DNA of 7,150 nt. Source: an uncultured Gammaproteobacteria bacterium (GTDB lineage: Bacteria > Pseudomonadota > Gammaproteobacteria > Pseudomonadales > Litorivicinaceae). The stretch is from assembly GCA_913062835.1 (NCBI GenBank), contig CAJXXD010000040.1:1-7150 (forward strand), written 5' to 3'. Position numbers and translations under genes: made by a program. Positions 1 through 6,365 of the stretch are shown one piece after another (within the stretch, counting starts at the first letter, position 1; every line of letters begins with the position of its first letter). The notes beneath the pieces are model-generated. The model had not been told where the DNA came from. It did not search any database and worked only from the letters and a program-made list of their open reading frames with translations.

Positions 1-2
1 TC

Positions 3-731
3 CGAAAAATTGGATCTAATATTAATCTTGTTTACGCATGCTCAAATTTAGGCGCTTATGAAGCCGTTCTTTATATTATCAAAAACAGAGAGCACATGAA
101 GCGTGTGCAAGCTGAATTGGGCGACACGTTCCAAAAGGCTGCGCAAGACAAGGGCTATCATATCGTTGGCTACTTCGAGAATGGCTTCCGCCATATCACT
201 AACAATGTACGCCCCATCAATGTCCCTTCGGATCTTGAAGGCATCAAGCTTCGGACGCCCAGCGGTACTTGGCGAGTCAAGATGTTCCAGCTGTATGGCG
301 CGAACCCAAGCCCCATGGCATTTTCTGAGGTATTTACCGCCCTTCAAACCGGCGTGATGGATGGTCAGGAAAACCCCTATGCACAGATTGCATCGGCGAA
401 ATTCCAAGAAGTACAGAAGTATTTGTCGATCACGGGTCACGTCTACACACCCGCCTATGTCCTGTCATCCAAGCGGCACTTTGAGAAGCACCCAGCCGAC
501 GTGCAAGCGTTGCTGACCAATTGTGCTGAGTCCACACAGGTCTTTGTTTATCGGAAGGCCGAAACGCTGGAAACCGATCTCTTGAAAGTGATCGAGGAAG
601 CCGGTGTGGCGGTAAAAGAGGCAGATAAGGACGCCTTTATCCAAGCATCAAAACCTGTCTACGACGAGTTTTCGTCTTCATTCGGGGGCGGTGCTGCGTT
701 GATTTCAGCGATCCAACAACTCGCTGACTAA
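3..731 (+). CDS. dctP: TRAP transporter substrate-binding protein, DctP family (5' end outside window)
   Basis: Periplasmic ligand-binding subunit of a TRAP transporter. It captures a small organic anion, usually a carboxylate, and hands it to the DctQM membrane pair encoded just downstream. Family hallmarks are a REHM stretch (87-98), GFRHITNNVRPI (about 165-200), the LRTP segment whose Arg codon at 252-254 matches the carboxylate-binding arginine of DctP/SiaP proteins, PSPMAFSEVFTALQTG (about 309-353) and GQENP (363-377). The first ATG in frame is at 96, but it falls inside conserved family sequence and the frame stays open to base 3. The real start and the signal peptide therefore lie before the window, and roughly the first quarter to third of the protein is missing. 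The first 30 codons are AT-rich (about one third GC) and match the family poorly. The family is certain; the substrate is unknown. Confidence 0.93.
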   Translation, partial: RKIGSNINLVYACSNLGAYEAVLYIIKNREHMKRVQAELGDTFQKAAQDKGYHIVGYFENGFRHITNNVRPINVPSDLEGIKLRTPSGTWRVKMFQLYGANPSPMAFSEVFTALQTGVMDGQENPYAQIASAKFQEVQKYLSITGHVYTPAYVLSSKRHFEKHPADVQALLTNCAESTQVFVYRKAETLETDLLKVIEEAGVAVKEADKDAFIQASKPVYDEFSSSFGGGAALISAIQQLAD

Positions 732-744
732 TGGGTAAATAGAG

Positions 745-773
745 TAATGCCCCCTCTCTGAGGGGGCGCATTA
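745..773 (+). terminator. Terminator-like hairpin between dctP and dctQ
   Basis: Bases 745-756 pair with 760-773 to give a 12-bp stem: an outer TAATGC/GCATTA part and an inner CCCCTC/GAGGGG part, separated by a 2-base bulge (766-767), with a TCT loop. It starts 14 bases after the dctP stop and ends 8 bases before the dctQ ATG. No T-run follows, so full intrinsic termination is doubtful. Partial termination, or protection of the dctP mRNA 3' end, would give more binding protein than membrane subunits, as is common for binding-protein-dependent transporters. The stem is seen directly; the role is inferred. Confidence 0.55.
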
Positions 774-781
774 AAACAATA

Positions 782-1348
782 ATGCTGAGGGTATGGAACG
801 TGGATCGCCTGAAGAATTTTCTAGACCAAGTCTTGGTCTGGTTCATATTGATACAAATGATCGCCCTAACGGGCGTCGTCATCTTTGCCGTCTTGGCTCG
901 GATTACGGGCCAGTCGGTGTCTTGGTATGACGAGATCGCCGCGATCCAACTGGCTTGGCTGACCTATTACGGGGGTGCGTACGCGGCACTACACCGGAAA
1001 CATATCGGGTTCGATACGGTGCTATTGGCTATCCCTATGCCGGCCCGCACCTATGCAGTCTACTTTGCTGAGGCTGTGGTGGTTGGGTTCTTCGTTCTTT
1101 TGGCCTACACCGGTTACGAAGTGCTCATGATTTTAGAGGGAATGTATCTTGTTTCTTTGGAGTGGGTGCCGGTCCAGCTGACCCAATCTGTGATTCCTAT
1201 TGGAGCGGCCTTGTTCGTGATTTGTGAGTTGGTCAGCTTCCCAAATTATTTAGACAAGTGTCAGAGAGGCATCTCTCTCGAGCACGCTGAAATTGAAGAG
1301 GAGGTCGAAACCGAATTGGCCAAGGCCCAGCAAGGAGTCAAATCATGA
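782..1348 (+). CDS. dctQ: TRAP transporter small membrane subunit, DctQ family
   Basis: Small integral membrane subunit of the TRAP transporter, partner of DctM and needed for uptake of the ligand delivered by DctP. The 188-residue product has four predicted membrane helices, at about residues 17-40, 52-70, 90-112 and 134-155. The DctQ signature lies between helices 1 and 2: a Trp (48) followed by Asp-Glu (50-51), then a WL..GGAYAALHRKHIG stretch (59-76). An acidic tail (about 167-180) extends past the last helix. Two starts are possible. The ATG at 782 has no Shine-Dalgarno sequence, whereas GTG at 800 sits 8 bases after TGAGGG and would give a 182-residue protein beginning VDRLKNF. I give the longer form as the outer bound and consider GTG at 800 at least as likely. 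The stop overlaps the dctM start (ATGA, 1345-1348). Confidence 0.93.
   Translation: MLRVWNVDRLKNFLDQVLVWFILIQMIALTGVVIFAVLARITGQSVSWYDEIAAIQLAWLTYYGGAYAALHRKHIGFDTVLLAIPMPARTYAVYFAEAVVVGFFVLLAYTGYEVLMILEGMYLVSLEWVPVQLTQSVIPIGAALFVICELVSFPNYLDKCQRGISLEHAEIEEEVETELAKAQQGVKS
786..791 (+). promoter_or_regulatory. Candidate ribosome binding site pointing to a GTG start for dctQ
   Basis: TGAGGG lies 8 bases before an in-frame GTG at 800. The upstream ATG at 782 is preceded only by an A-rich stretch, right after a hairpin. The site would move the DctQ start six codons downstream and fits the usual length of the family. Confidence 0.5.
1332..1337 (+). promoter_or_regulatory. Strong ribosome binding site for dctM
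   Basis: AAGGAG lies within the last codons of dctQ, 7 bases before the ATG at 1345. Together with the ATGA overlap it indicates coupled translation of the two membrane subunits, as expected for a DctQ:DctM complex. Confidence 0.8.
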
Positions 1349-2628
1349 TTATTCTGGCCATGTTTCTTCTGTTGTTGCTGTTGATTTGTCTTAACGTACC
1401 GATCGCGGTCGGATTGGCTGTCTCTGCGATCTTTGGTTTGGTCATGGTGGAAGGCACTGACAGCTTGGTCACCGTGGCGCTAGATATGTATGGCGGCTCG
1501 ACTAAATTCTCGTTGATCGCCATCCCGATGTTTGTGCTCGCTGGCGCCATCATGAACGCCGGCGGCATCACCGATAAATTGATCAACTTCGTCAACGCGA
1601 TCATTGGCTTCGTCCGAGGCGGGTTGGCCATGGTCAATATCGGCGTCAGTTTATTTTTCGCGGAAATCTCCGGGTCTGCGGTGGCTGACGTCGCGGCCCT
1701 GGGTTCCGTGTTGATTCCGCAAATGAAGAAGCGAGGTTATTCAGCGCCGCTTTCCGCTGCTGTGACCTCCTCGTCTGCCTCCTTGGCGATTATTATTCCG
1801 CCTTCCATCCCAATGATTCTTTATGCCACTTCAGCCGGCACTTCGGTCGAGCAATTGTTTGTTGCCGGCATTGTCCCTGGGCTACTCGGAGCGGCTGGGT
1901 TGATGGGCATGGCCTATTACTTTGCTCGCCGGTACAACCTGCCCTGCGAGGAAGCTTTTGAGTTCAAGCGCCTTTGGGCGACCTTGGTAGATGCGCTGCC
2001 TGCCTTCTTGCTGCCTGTCATCATCTTAGGCGGTATCTTTGGTGGCTATGTGACTGCGACTGAAGCAGCTGGCTTGGCGGTAATCGCAGCCATCGGCGTG
2101 AGTGCATTCTATGCCAAAATGGACTTTGGCCACTTAAAGCGTGCGATGCTCGACGGCGGTGTGCAGACGGCTGTCGTGATGCTTTTGGTGGCTGCCTCTG
2201 TGGTCATGGGCGGATTTTTAACCCGCGCACAAATTCCCCAAGACTTCGCACGCTGGATTCTCGACATAACCACCAACCAGTGGATTATCTTGGCGATCCT
2301 GAATGTTTTCTTCTTAGTCATTGGCTTTTTCCTGCACTCGGCGGCTGCCATCATCTTGGTCGTTCCCATTGTGATTCCATTGATCCAAGCCGCGGGCATT
2401 GACCCCATTCATTTTGGCTTAGTGGTGACGCTCAACTTGGCGATTGGTCAACAAACGCCTCCGGTGGCCAGTGTATTGATTACCTCCTGCGCCGTGGCTA
2501 GGGCCAATATCTGGGATGTGTCGAAGATCAACGTGTACTTCGTGGCTGTGCTCTTCGCGGTGTTGATGCTGTGCACCTATGTGCCAAGTGTTCCGTTGTA
2601 CTTGGTTGAGGTGTTGTATCGGTCGTAG
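1345..2628 (+). CDS. dctM: TRAP transporter large membrane subunit, DctM family
   Basis: Large membrane subunit that carries the transport path and Na+ sites of the TRAP transporter. At 427 residues it has the usual family length and is hydrophobic throughout, with many membrane helices. Recognisable family segments are IAIPMFVLAGAIM (about 58-70), the EISGSAVADVAALGSVLIP stretch (107-125) and the IIIPPSIPMILYA segment (149-161), with related elements in the second half (ATEAAGLAVI; NLAIGQQTPPVAS). The start is secure: ATG overlaps the dctQ stop and follows an AAGGAG site. The next gene begins 2 bases after its stop, which ties the transporter to the CoA-ester enzymes. DctM proteins belong to the ion transporter superfamily, so Na+-coupled uptake is expected. 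The sequence does not show which carboxylate is carried. Confidence 0.96.
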   Translation: MIILAMFLLLLLLICLNVPIAVGLAVSAIFGLVMVEGTDSLVTVALDMYGGSTKFSLIAIPMFVLAGAIMNAGGITDKLINFVNAIIGFVRGGLAMVNIGVSLFFAEISGSAVADVAALGSVLIPQMKKRGYSAPLSAAVTSSSASLAIIIPPSIPMILYATSAGTSVEQLFVAGIVPGLLGAAGLMGMAYYFARRYNLPCEEAFEFKRLWATLVDALPAFLLPVIILGGIFGGYVTATEAAGLAVIAAIGVSAFYAKMDFGHLKRAMLDGGVQTAVVMLLVAASVVMGGFLTRAQIPQDFARWILDITTNQWIILAILNVFFLVIGFFLHSAAAIILVVPIVIPLIQAAGIDPIHFGLVVTLNLAIGQQTPPVASVLITSCAVARANIWDVSKINVYFVAVLFAVLMLCTYVPSVPLYLVEVLYRS

Positions 2629-2630
2629 TC

Positions 2631-3401
2631 ATGGCGGAATTTTTTATTACACGGAATGACGGTGTGGTTGAGCTCCGATTTAACCGACCGGAGTCTCGGA
2701 ATTCGCTGACCTTTGAGATGTACCAAGCGCTCGAGCAGCTATGTCAAAACGCCTCGAGCGTTGGTGATCGAGTGATTGTGATTACGGCGGAGGGTGAAAA
2801 AGCCTTCGCCTCAGGCACGGACATCTCAAATTTCAAACAATTTAAATCCGCTCAAGATGCCATCGACTATGAAGCGATGATCGGTCGAGTCATCGGCAGT
2901 GTTCGGGCCTGTACGGTCCCGGTTATTGCGTCCTTGCATGGCATCGTTGCCGGCGGAGGGGCCGCCATTGCAGCCGCCAGCGACATCCGTGTGGGTACGC
3001 CCGACACCAAATTTGGGATGCCGATTGCACGCACCTTGGGTAATTGTCTGTCGGTTGGGAACTTGGATCGATTGGTTCAGCTTTTGGGTGAGTCGCGCGT
3101 TCGCTATTTGATGCTGACAGCGGAATTTCTCACCCTTGAGCCTCTGGTGCAGAGCGGCTTTATCTCTGAAGTACTGGAGTCACCGGAGGCGGCCGATGAC
3201 CGGGCTCGTGCGTTGGCGGCTCAAATGTTGACCCTTGCGCCTTTGACACTTTCCGCCACGCGAGACGGACTGAATCGGCTGGCGGTGAAATCCCTGCCGG
3301 AGGATCAGGACCTCATTGAACGGTGCTACATGAGTAACGATTTTGCCAATGGGGTCGAGGCATTTTTTGCCAAGCGCAAAGCCCAGTGGAGAGGCCAATG
3401 A
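2631..3401 (+). CDS. Crotonase-fold protein (enoyl-CoA hydratase/isomerase family) lacking both classical catalytic glutamates
   Basis: Cytoplasmic enzyme of the crotonase superfamily, expected to bind an acyl-CoA; 256 residues is the normal length. Visible features are an N-terminal VVELRFNRPESRNSL strand-turn (12-26), the first oxyanion-hole segment AFASGTDI (58-65), the second GIVAGGG (104-110) and a KFGMPIARTLGNCLS segment (127-141). Aligned by eye with rat mitochondrial enoyl-CoA hydratase, Glu144 (GGGCE) corresponds to Ala112 and Glu164 (QPE) to Ile132. The oxyanion hole is kept but both hydration residues are gone, so ordinary enoyl-CoA hydratase activity is unlikely. Other crotonase reactions (thioester hydrolysis, isomerisation, C-C bond chemistry) remain possible. 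As I recall, the GMPIARTLGNCLS-type segment recurs in proteobacterial proteins labelled enoyl-CoA hydratase. The gene starts 2 bases after dctM and overlaps the CoA-transferase start by ATGA (3398-3401). No good ribosome site precedes it, which suggests coupling to dctM. Confidence 0.92.
   Translation: MAEFFITRNDGVVELRFNRPESRNSLTFEMYQALEQLCQNASSVGDRVIVITAEGEKAFASGTDISNFKQFKSAQDAIDYEAMIGRVIGSVRACTVPVIASLHGIVAGGGAAIAAASDIRVGTPDTKFGMPIARTLGNCLSVGNLDRLVQLLGESRVRYLMLTAEFLTLEPLVQSGFISEVLESPEAADDRARALAAQMLTLAPLTLSATRDGLNRLAVKSLPEDQDLIERCYMSNDFANGVEAFFAKRKAQWRGQ
3388..3394 (+). promoter_or_regulatory. Ribosome binding site fixing the CoA-transferase start
   Basis: GGAGAGG ends 3 bases before the ATG at 3398, with its GGAG core 6 bases away. 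It selects this ATG over the in-frame GTG at 3386, which lies before the site, and places the start in an ATGA overlap with the crotonase stop. Confidence 0.65.
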
Positions 3402-4609
3402 CCGAGCAAGCGCGTCCGTTGTCTGGCATGAAGGTGATCGAGCTGGCCCACATCATGGCGGGGCCATTGTGCGGCATGATGCTGTCGGACATGGGCGCTG
3501 ATGTGATCAAGGTAGAAAAGATTGAAGGCGGAGACGATTCCCGTCGCATGGTCCCGCCGATGGTCGGTGACCAGTCAGCTGCTTTTTTGATGATGAATCG
3601 GGATAAGCGAGGCATTGCTTTGGATCTGAAGTCAGACGCGGGCAAAGCGGTGCTGACTCGGCTTTTGGCCGAGGCCGATTGTGTGATCGAGAATTTTCGA
3701 CATGACACCATGGCCAAACTGGGCCTGTCTTACGACGAGCTCAAAGCCATCAATCCGGGACTGATTTATGTCGAGATCTCTGGATACGGCCGCACCGGCC
3801 CTTATTCCGAACGCGCAGGATTCGACTTAGTGGCTCAAGGCGCTTCTGGGCTGATGAGTATCACAGGCCCTGGTAAAGACGACGGGCCGGTGAAAGTGGG
3901 CGCGCCCGTGACCGATATCACGGCAGGCTTGTTGGCCGCCATGGGTGCGGCCGCTGCCTATGCTGGAAAGCTTCGTTCGGGCCAAGGGACTCGGGTCGAT
4001 ACCTCCTTGTTTGAAGCGGGAATTACTCAGACCTATTGGCAGTCAGCCATTGCGCTTGCTACCGGTGAATCGCCCAAAGCATTAGGCTCGGCTCACCCAC
4101 TCAATGCTCCTTACCAGGCCTTCCCAACTGCGGATGGGTACATCAATGTTGGAGCGGCTAATCAAAGGAATTGGGAGCGGTTGTTAAAAGTATTGGCGGC
4201 AGAGTTCCTAAATGACGATCCGCGATTTGCCAGTAACGCCGATCGTATGGCTCATTTGCCTGAACTGGTCGCAGCGTTAGAGCCTCTATTCAAAGCTAAG
4301 ACTTCAGATGCTTGGTTGGCCGAATTGGATGCCAATGGTGTTCCTGCCGGTCCGATTCTATCGATTAGAGAAATGCTAGAGCATCCGCAGACGAAGGCGC
4401 GAGATATGGTTGTGGAAATGCCTCATGCGGCTGTCGGTTCGTTGTCGGGACTGGGTATGCCGGTGAAGTTTCATGGCACAGAATCGGTATCTCACCAAGG
4501 TGCACCAATTCTCGGTCAGCACACGCGTGAGGTACTGGCTGAAGCGGGATACACAGACGCTGAAATCAAAGCGCTGTACACTGAAGGCGTTGTATTCACT
4601 GCCGGATAA
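3398..4609 (+). CDS. Family III CoA-transferase (CaiB/BaiF type)
   Basis: Transfers CoA between an acyl-CoA donor and a carboxylic acid, giving the acid its CoA ester without spending ATP. The 403-residue length is typical. The N-terminal CoA-binding part shows the hallmark LSGMKVIELAHIMAGPLCG (8-26) followed by LSDMGADVIKVEK (29-41). Asp173, in the VKVGAPVTDITAGLLAA stretch (165-181), matches the catalytic aspartate of formyl-CoA transferase (Asp169) that carries the acyl group. A downstream segment, TADGYINVGAANQRNW, is also typical. The in-frame GTG at 3386 is four codons upstream, but the ATG at 3398 has the better ribosome site and the ATGA overlap. Being in one operon with a TRAP importer and a crotonase suggests that it activates the imported acid. 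Substrates vary widely in the family (oxalate, carnitine, succinate-linked acids), so a specific name is not justified. Confidence 0.95.
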   Translation: MTEQARPLSGMKVIELAHIMAGPLCGMMLSDMGADVIKVEKIEGGDDSRRMVPPMVGDQSAAFLMMNRDKRGIALDLKSDAGKAVLTRLLAEADCVIENFRHDTMAKLGLSYDELKAINPGLIYVEISGYGRTGPYSERAGFDLVAQGASGLMSITGPGKDDGPVKVGAPVTDITAGLLAAMGAAAAYAGKLRSGQGTRVDTSLFEAGITQTYWQSAIALATGESPKALGSAHPLNAPYQAFPTADGYINVGAANQRNWERLLKVLAAEFLNDDPRFASNADRMAHLPELVAALEPLFKAKTSDAWLAELDANGVPAGPILSIREMLEHPQTKARDMVVEMPHAAVGSLSGLGMPVKFHGTESVSHQGAPILGQHTREVLAEAGYTDAEIKALYTEGVVFTAG

Positions 4610-4618
4610 TCCGAACCC

Positions 4619-5110
4619 ATGCTTCGAATCACTTTTTTAGTCAGCGTCTTTTCGTTCTCCCCTTCTCTCTGGGCGATCTGTGAAGTGAACAGTCAGCAGC
4701 CATCGGTCCATTGTCAGCAGACTGAGGTGTTGCCGACCTCTGAATTCACTCAAGACCTAGTCGTTCGAGAGCCCACCGAGGGATACGGTTGGTTTGATCA
4801 CATTCGTATCGAGTCGGGCGGTGTTTTGACACTCCGCGGGACCGCTCGTTGGACAGTCGAAGTCCTCGAGGGAGGCCAGTTGATCGTGCGTGGCATGGCC
4901 AAGGAGATTCGTGTCCTAGGCGGTAAAGCAGAAGTCCGAGGGATGGCCGATGAAGTGGTCTCTGAAGGGGGCGAGGTACTGATCTCTGGGGCCGTGGGTC
5001 GGATCAGCGGTGGCTCAGAAATTCAGGTGGTTCACGGGGCTGTCATTGCTGGCCGACCTGAAACGCGGGGTCAGCCTGGTGATCGATTTGCCTTTGAAGG
5101 CACTCGCTGA
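4619..5110 (+). CDS. Secreted small protein with 16-residue beta-solenoid-like repeats, function unknown
   Basis: I do not recognise this as a named family. The 163-residue product begins with a good Sec signal peptide (basic Arg3, hydrophobic core 4-14, likely cut after LWA at residue 19). Mature protein should therefore be periplasmic or outside the cell; there is no second membrane segment and no lipobox. Cys21 and Cys32 could form a disulfide. From about residue 62 to 144 a pattern repeats: GG, two or three residues, a V/I/L strand, then R/S-G. The GG pairs are at 67, 85, 101, 117 and 131, a step of 18 and then 14-16 residues. Such Gly-turn and short-strand repeats suggest a parallel beta-solenoid, reminiscent of AIDA-type adhesin repeats or bactofilin-like folds. 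It starts 9 bases after the CoA-transferase stop without a clear ribosome site. A role in the transport pathway is not shown. Confidence 0.85.
   Translation: MLRITFLVSVFSFSPSLWAICEVNSQQPSVHCQQTEVLPTSEFTQDLVVREPTEGYGWFDHIRIESGGVLTLRGTARWTVEVLEGGQLIVRGMAKEIRVLGGKAEVRGMADEVVSEGGEVLISGAVGRISGGSEIQVVHGAVIAGRPETRGQPGDRFAFEGTR
4802..5050 (+). repeat. Internal 48-base (16-codon) repeats encoding Gly-rich solenoid rungs
   Basis: Five imperfect protein repeats lie here. At DNA level the clearest pair is 4889-4906 and 4937-4954, exactly 48 bases apart, with 13 of 18 bases identical and encoding RGMAKE and RGMADE. The spacing equals 16 codons, so the repeats probably arose by internal duplication and then diverged. 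Confidence 0.65.
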
Positions 5111-5165
5111 TAGTCCCGTCACAGCTATTGTGTTAGACACAGTCTAGATAGTTAGGGCTGATTTC
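5111..5165. other. 55-base intergenic gap with a small inverted repeat
   Basis: This is the largest gap within the run of + strand genes. It contains TGTGT-TAG-ACACA (5129-5141), a perfect 5-bp inverted repeat with a 3-base spacer, 24 bases before the MFS start. It could be an operator half-pair or chance. I see no convincing -35/-10 pair and no terminator, so whether the MFS gene has its own promoter is undecided. Confidence 0.35.
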
Positions 5166-6365
5166 ATGTGGACTCATCTTCGGCAATACCCGCTGATTCA
5201 TCAGCTGGGCATTTCGCAAATATTTGCCTATGGCGCTCTCTTTTATGCCTTTGCCTCGATTAAAACCCCTTTGGCTGATTGGGCGCAAACGTCCGAACAA
5301 GCGATCGTCAATGGGCTGAGTCTCGCCTTTCTAATCAAAGCATTTTCAGCGCCTTGGGTAGGCAAAGCCGTTGATCAGTTTGGCGCGGTCTCTGTGTTGG
5401 GGTTTGGGTTGCTGGTGGGCGGCCTGGGCTTTGCCCTACTCACAGTCATTCCGGATATCCGCTGGATTTGGCTATGTCTTTTTATGATTGCCATCGGTTA
5501 TTCGATGGCGACCTATGAGGTGGCCTTCGGCGCGGCGGTTCAATACCAAGAGGTCACGGCGCGTTTAAATATCTCGGTGATTACCTTTTATGGCGGGGTG
5601 GCGAGCAGTTGCACCTGGTTGGCGATGGGCGTGCTGTTACCCTCGCTTGGGCTGGTAGGCACCACCTGGTTGGTTGGGCTCGTCTTGATGGTATTCGGTG
5701 TTCACTTCACTCGTTGCAAGGTCGGTAAGCCGGTGCGAAGCGGACCCTTGCCTGGATTTCAGTGGAGTGGGCTGAGCCGCCCTGAAAGACGAGCACTCTG
5801 TGTATTGTCTAGTGTGGGGACATTGGATGAGATCGTCTTTGGTGCAGTGACGCTTTTATTTATCACCTGGTTTTTAGACAGTGGCTTTTCGCTGCAAGTG
5901 GCAGTCGTGTTGGCCGCAATCTACGGACCCTTCCAAGTGCTGGGTCGATTGCTTGAAATGCGCTTTGGGCAGCAGGTGGATGCACGGATCACTGGGCTTT
6001 TTGCGGTGACAGGCGTTCCATTGTCACTTTTGATTTTGTGGTGGGCTGGGGATTCGCTGGAGGGCGTGGCGCTCGCTATGGCGCTATTTGGCATGGCCAA
6101 CGGGGTGATCACGGTGACCAATGGGTACATTGTGAATATGTACTTTCGGGCTAGCGTCTATGGCCGGGCCAAGGGCTTAATCACAGTACCTAAGTCACTC
6201 GGTTCAGCCGCTGGCCCTGCCATAGGGGTGTATGTCTATGGTTTGGTTTCTGAAAGCATGTTTGTGTGGATGGCGGCTTTGGGTTTTGTGGCGGCCCTCA
6301 CTTTTGTGCTTTTACTGCGCACCCCGATCCGGTCAGATCTTCCAGTGTCGAGTGAGAGAGCCTAG
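5166..6365 (+). CDS. MFS transporter, substrate unknown
   Basis: Inner membrane transporter of the major facilitator superfamily. The 399 residues match the usual 12-helix length, with hydrophobic segments along the whole chain and a more polar central loop near residues 180-210, between the two six-helix halves. The helix 2-3 loop carries a motif A form, GKAVDQFGAVSVLG (about 65-78), with the conserved Gly and Asp. The N-terminal LGISQIFAYGALFYAF resembles MFS proteins whose first helix reads LGLAQTLAWGS..Y, a group without a firm substrate as far as I know. The ATG at 5166 has only a weak AGGG 9 bases upstream. The gene follows the repeat protein after 55 bases and could be the last gene of the operon or a separate unit. 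It converges with livM, and the two stop codons overlap. Confidence 0.93.
   Translation: MWTHLRQYPLIHQLGISQIFAYGALFYAFASIKTPLADWAQTSEQAIVNGLSLAFLIKAFSAPWVGKAVDQFGAVSVLGFGLLVGGLGFALLTVIPDIRWIWLCLFMIAIGYSMATYEVAFGAAVQYQEVTARLNISVITFYGGVASSCTWLAMGVLLPSLGLVGTTWLVGLVLMVFGVHFTRCKVGKPVRSGPLPGFQWSGLSRPERRALCVLSSVGTLDEIVFGAVTLLFITWFLDSGFSLQVAVVLAAIYGPFQVLGRLLEMRFGQQVDARITGLFAVTGVPLSLLILWWAGDSLEGVALAMALFGMANGVITVTNGYIVNMYFRASVYGRAKGLITVPKSLGSAAGPAIGVYVYGLVSESMFVWMAALGFVAALTFVLLLRTPIRSDLPVSSERA
6362..6365. other. CTAG palindrome shared by two convergent stop codons
   Basis: The MFS gene ends with TAG at 6363-6365, and livM on the other strand ends with TAG at 6364-6362. The same palindromic CTAG stops both genes, giving a 4-base tail-to-tail overlap. 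No hairpin with a T-run is visible around it, so any terminator must lie inside the opposing gene. Confidence 0.9.

Noticed and set aside
48..440. Open frame on the minus strand opposite dctP
   Set aside because: It lies wholly opposite a well-recognised gene and shows no family features; it is a shadow of coding sequence.
96..731. DctP starting at ATG 96
   Set aside because: The frame is open upstream to base 3, and the ATG is the Met of the conserved REHM stretch, so it is internal.
745..780. Full intrinsic terminator after dctP
   Set aside because: The stem is good but is followed by TTAAAACAAT rather than a T-run, and the next gene belongs to the same transporter, so complete termination is unlikely.
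2109..2408. Minus-strand open frame inside dctM
   Set aside because: Its many Lys, Met and Ala residues come from the complement of hydrophobic codons, and it shows no recognisable domain or ribosome site.
3386..3397. GTG start of the CoA-transferase at 3386
   Set aside because: The ribosome site GGAGAGG lies after it, and the ATG at 3398 forms an ATGA overlap with the upstream stop, as dctQ/dctM do.
5128..5150. Promoter with TTGTGT and TAGATA before the MFS gene
   Set aside because: The two boxes are only 11 bases apart, too close for a sigma-70 promoter, and no better pair was found.
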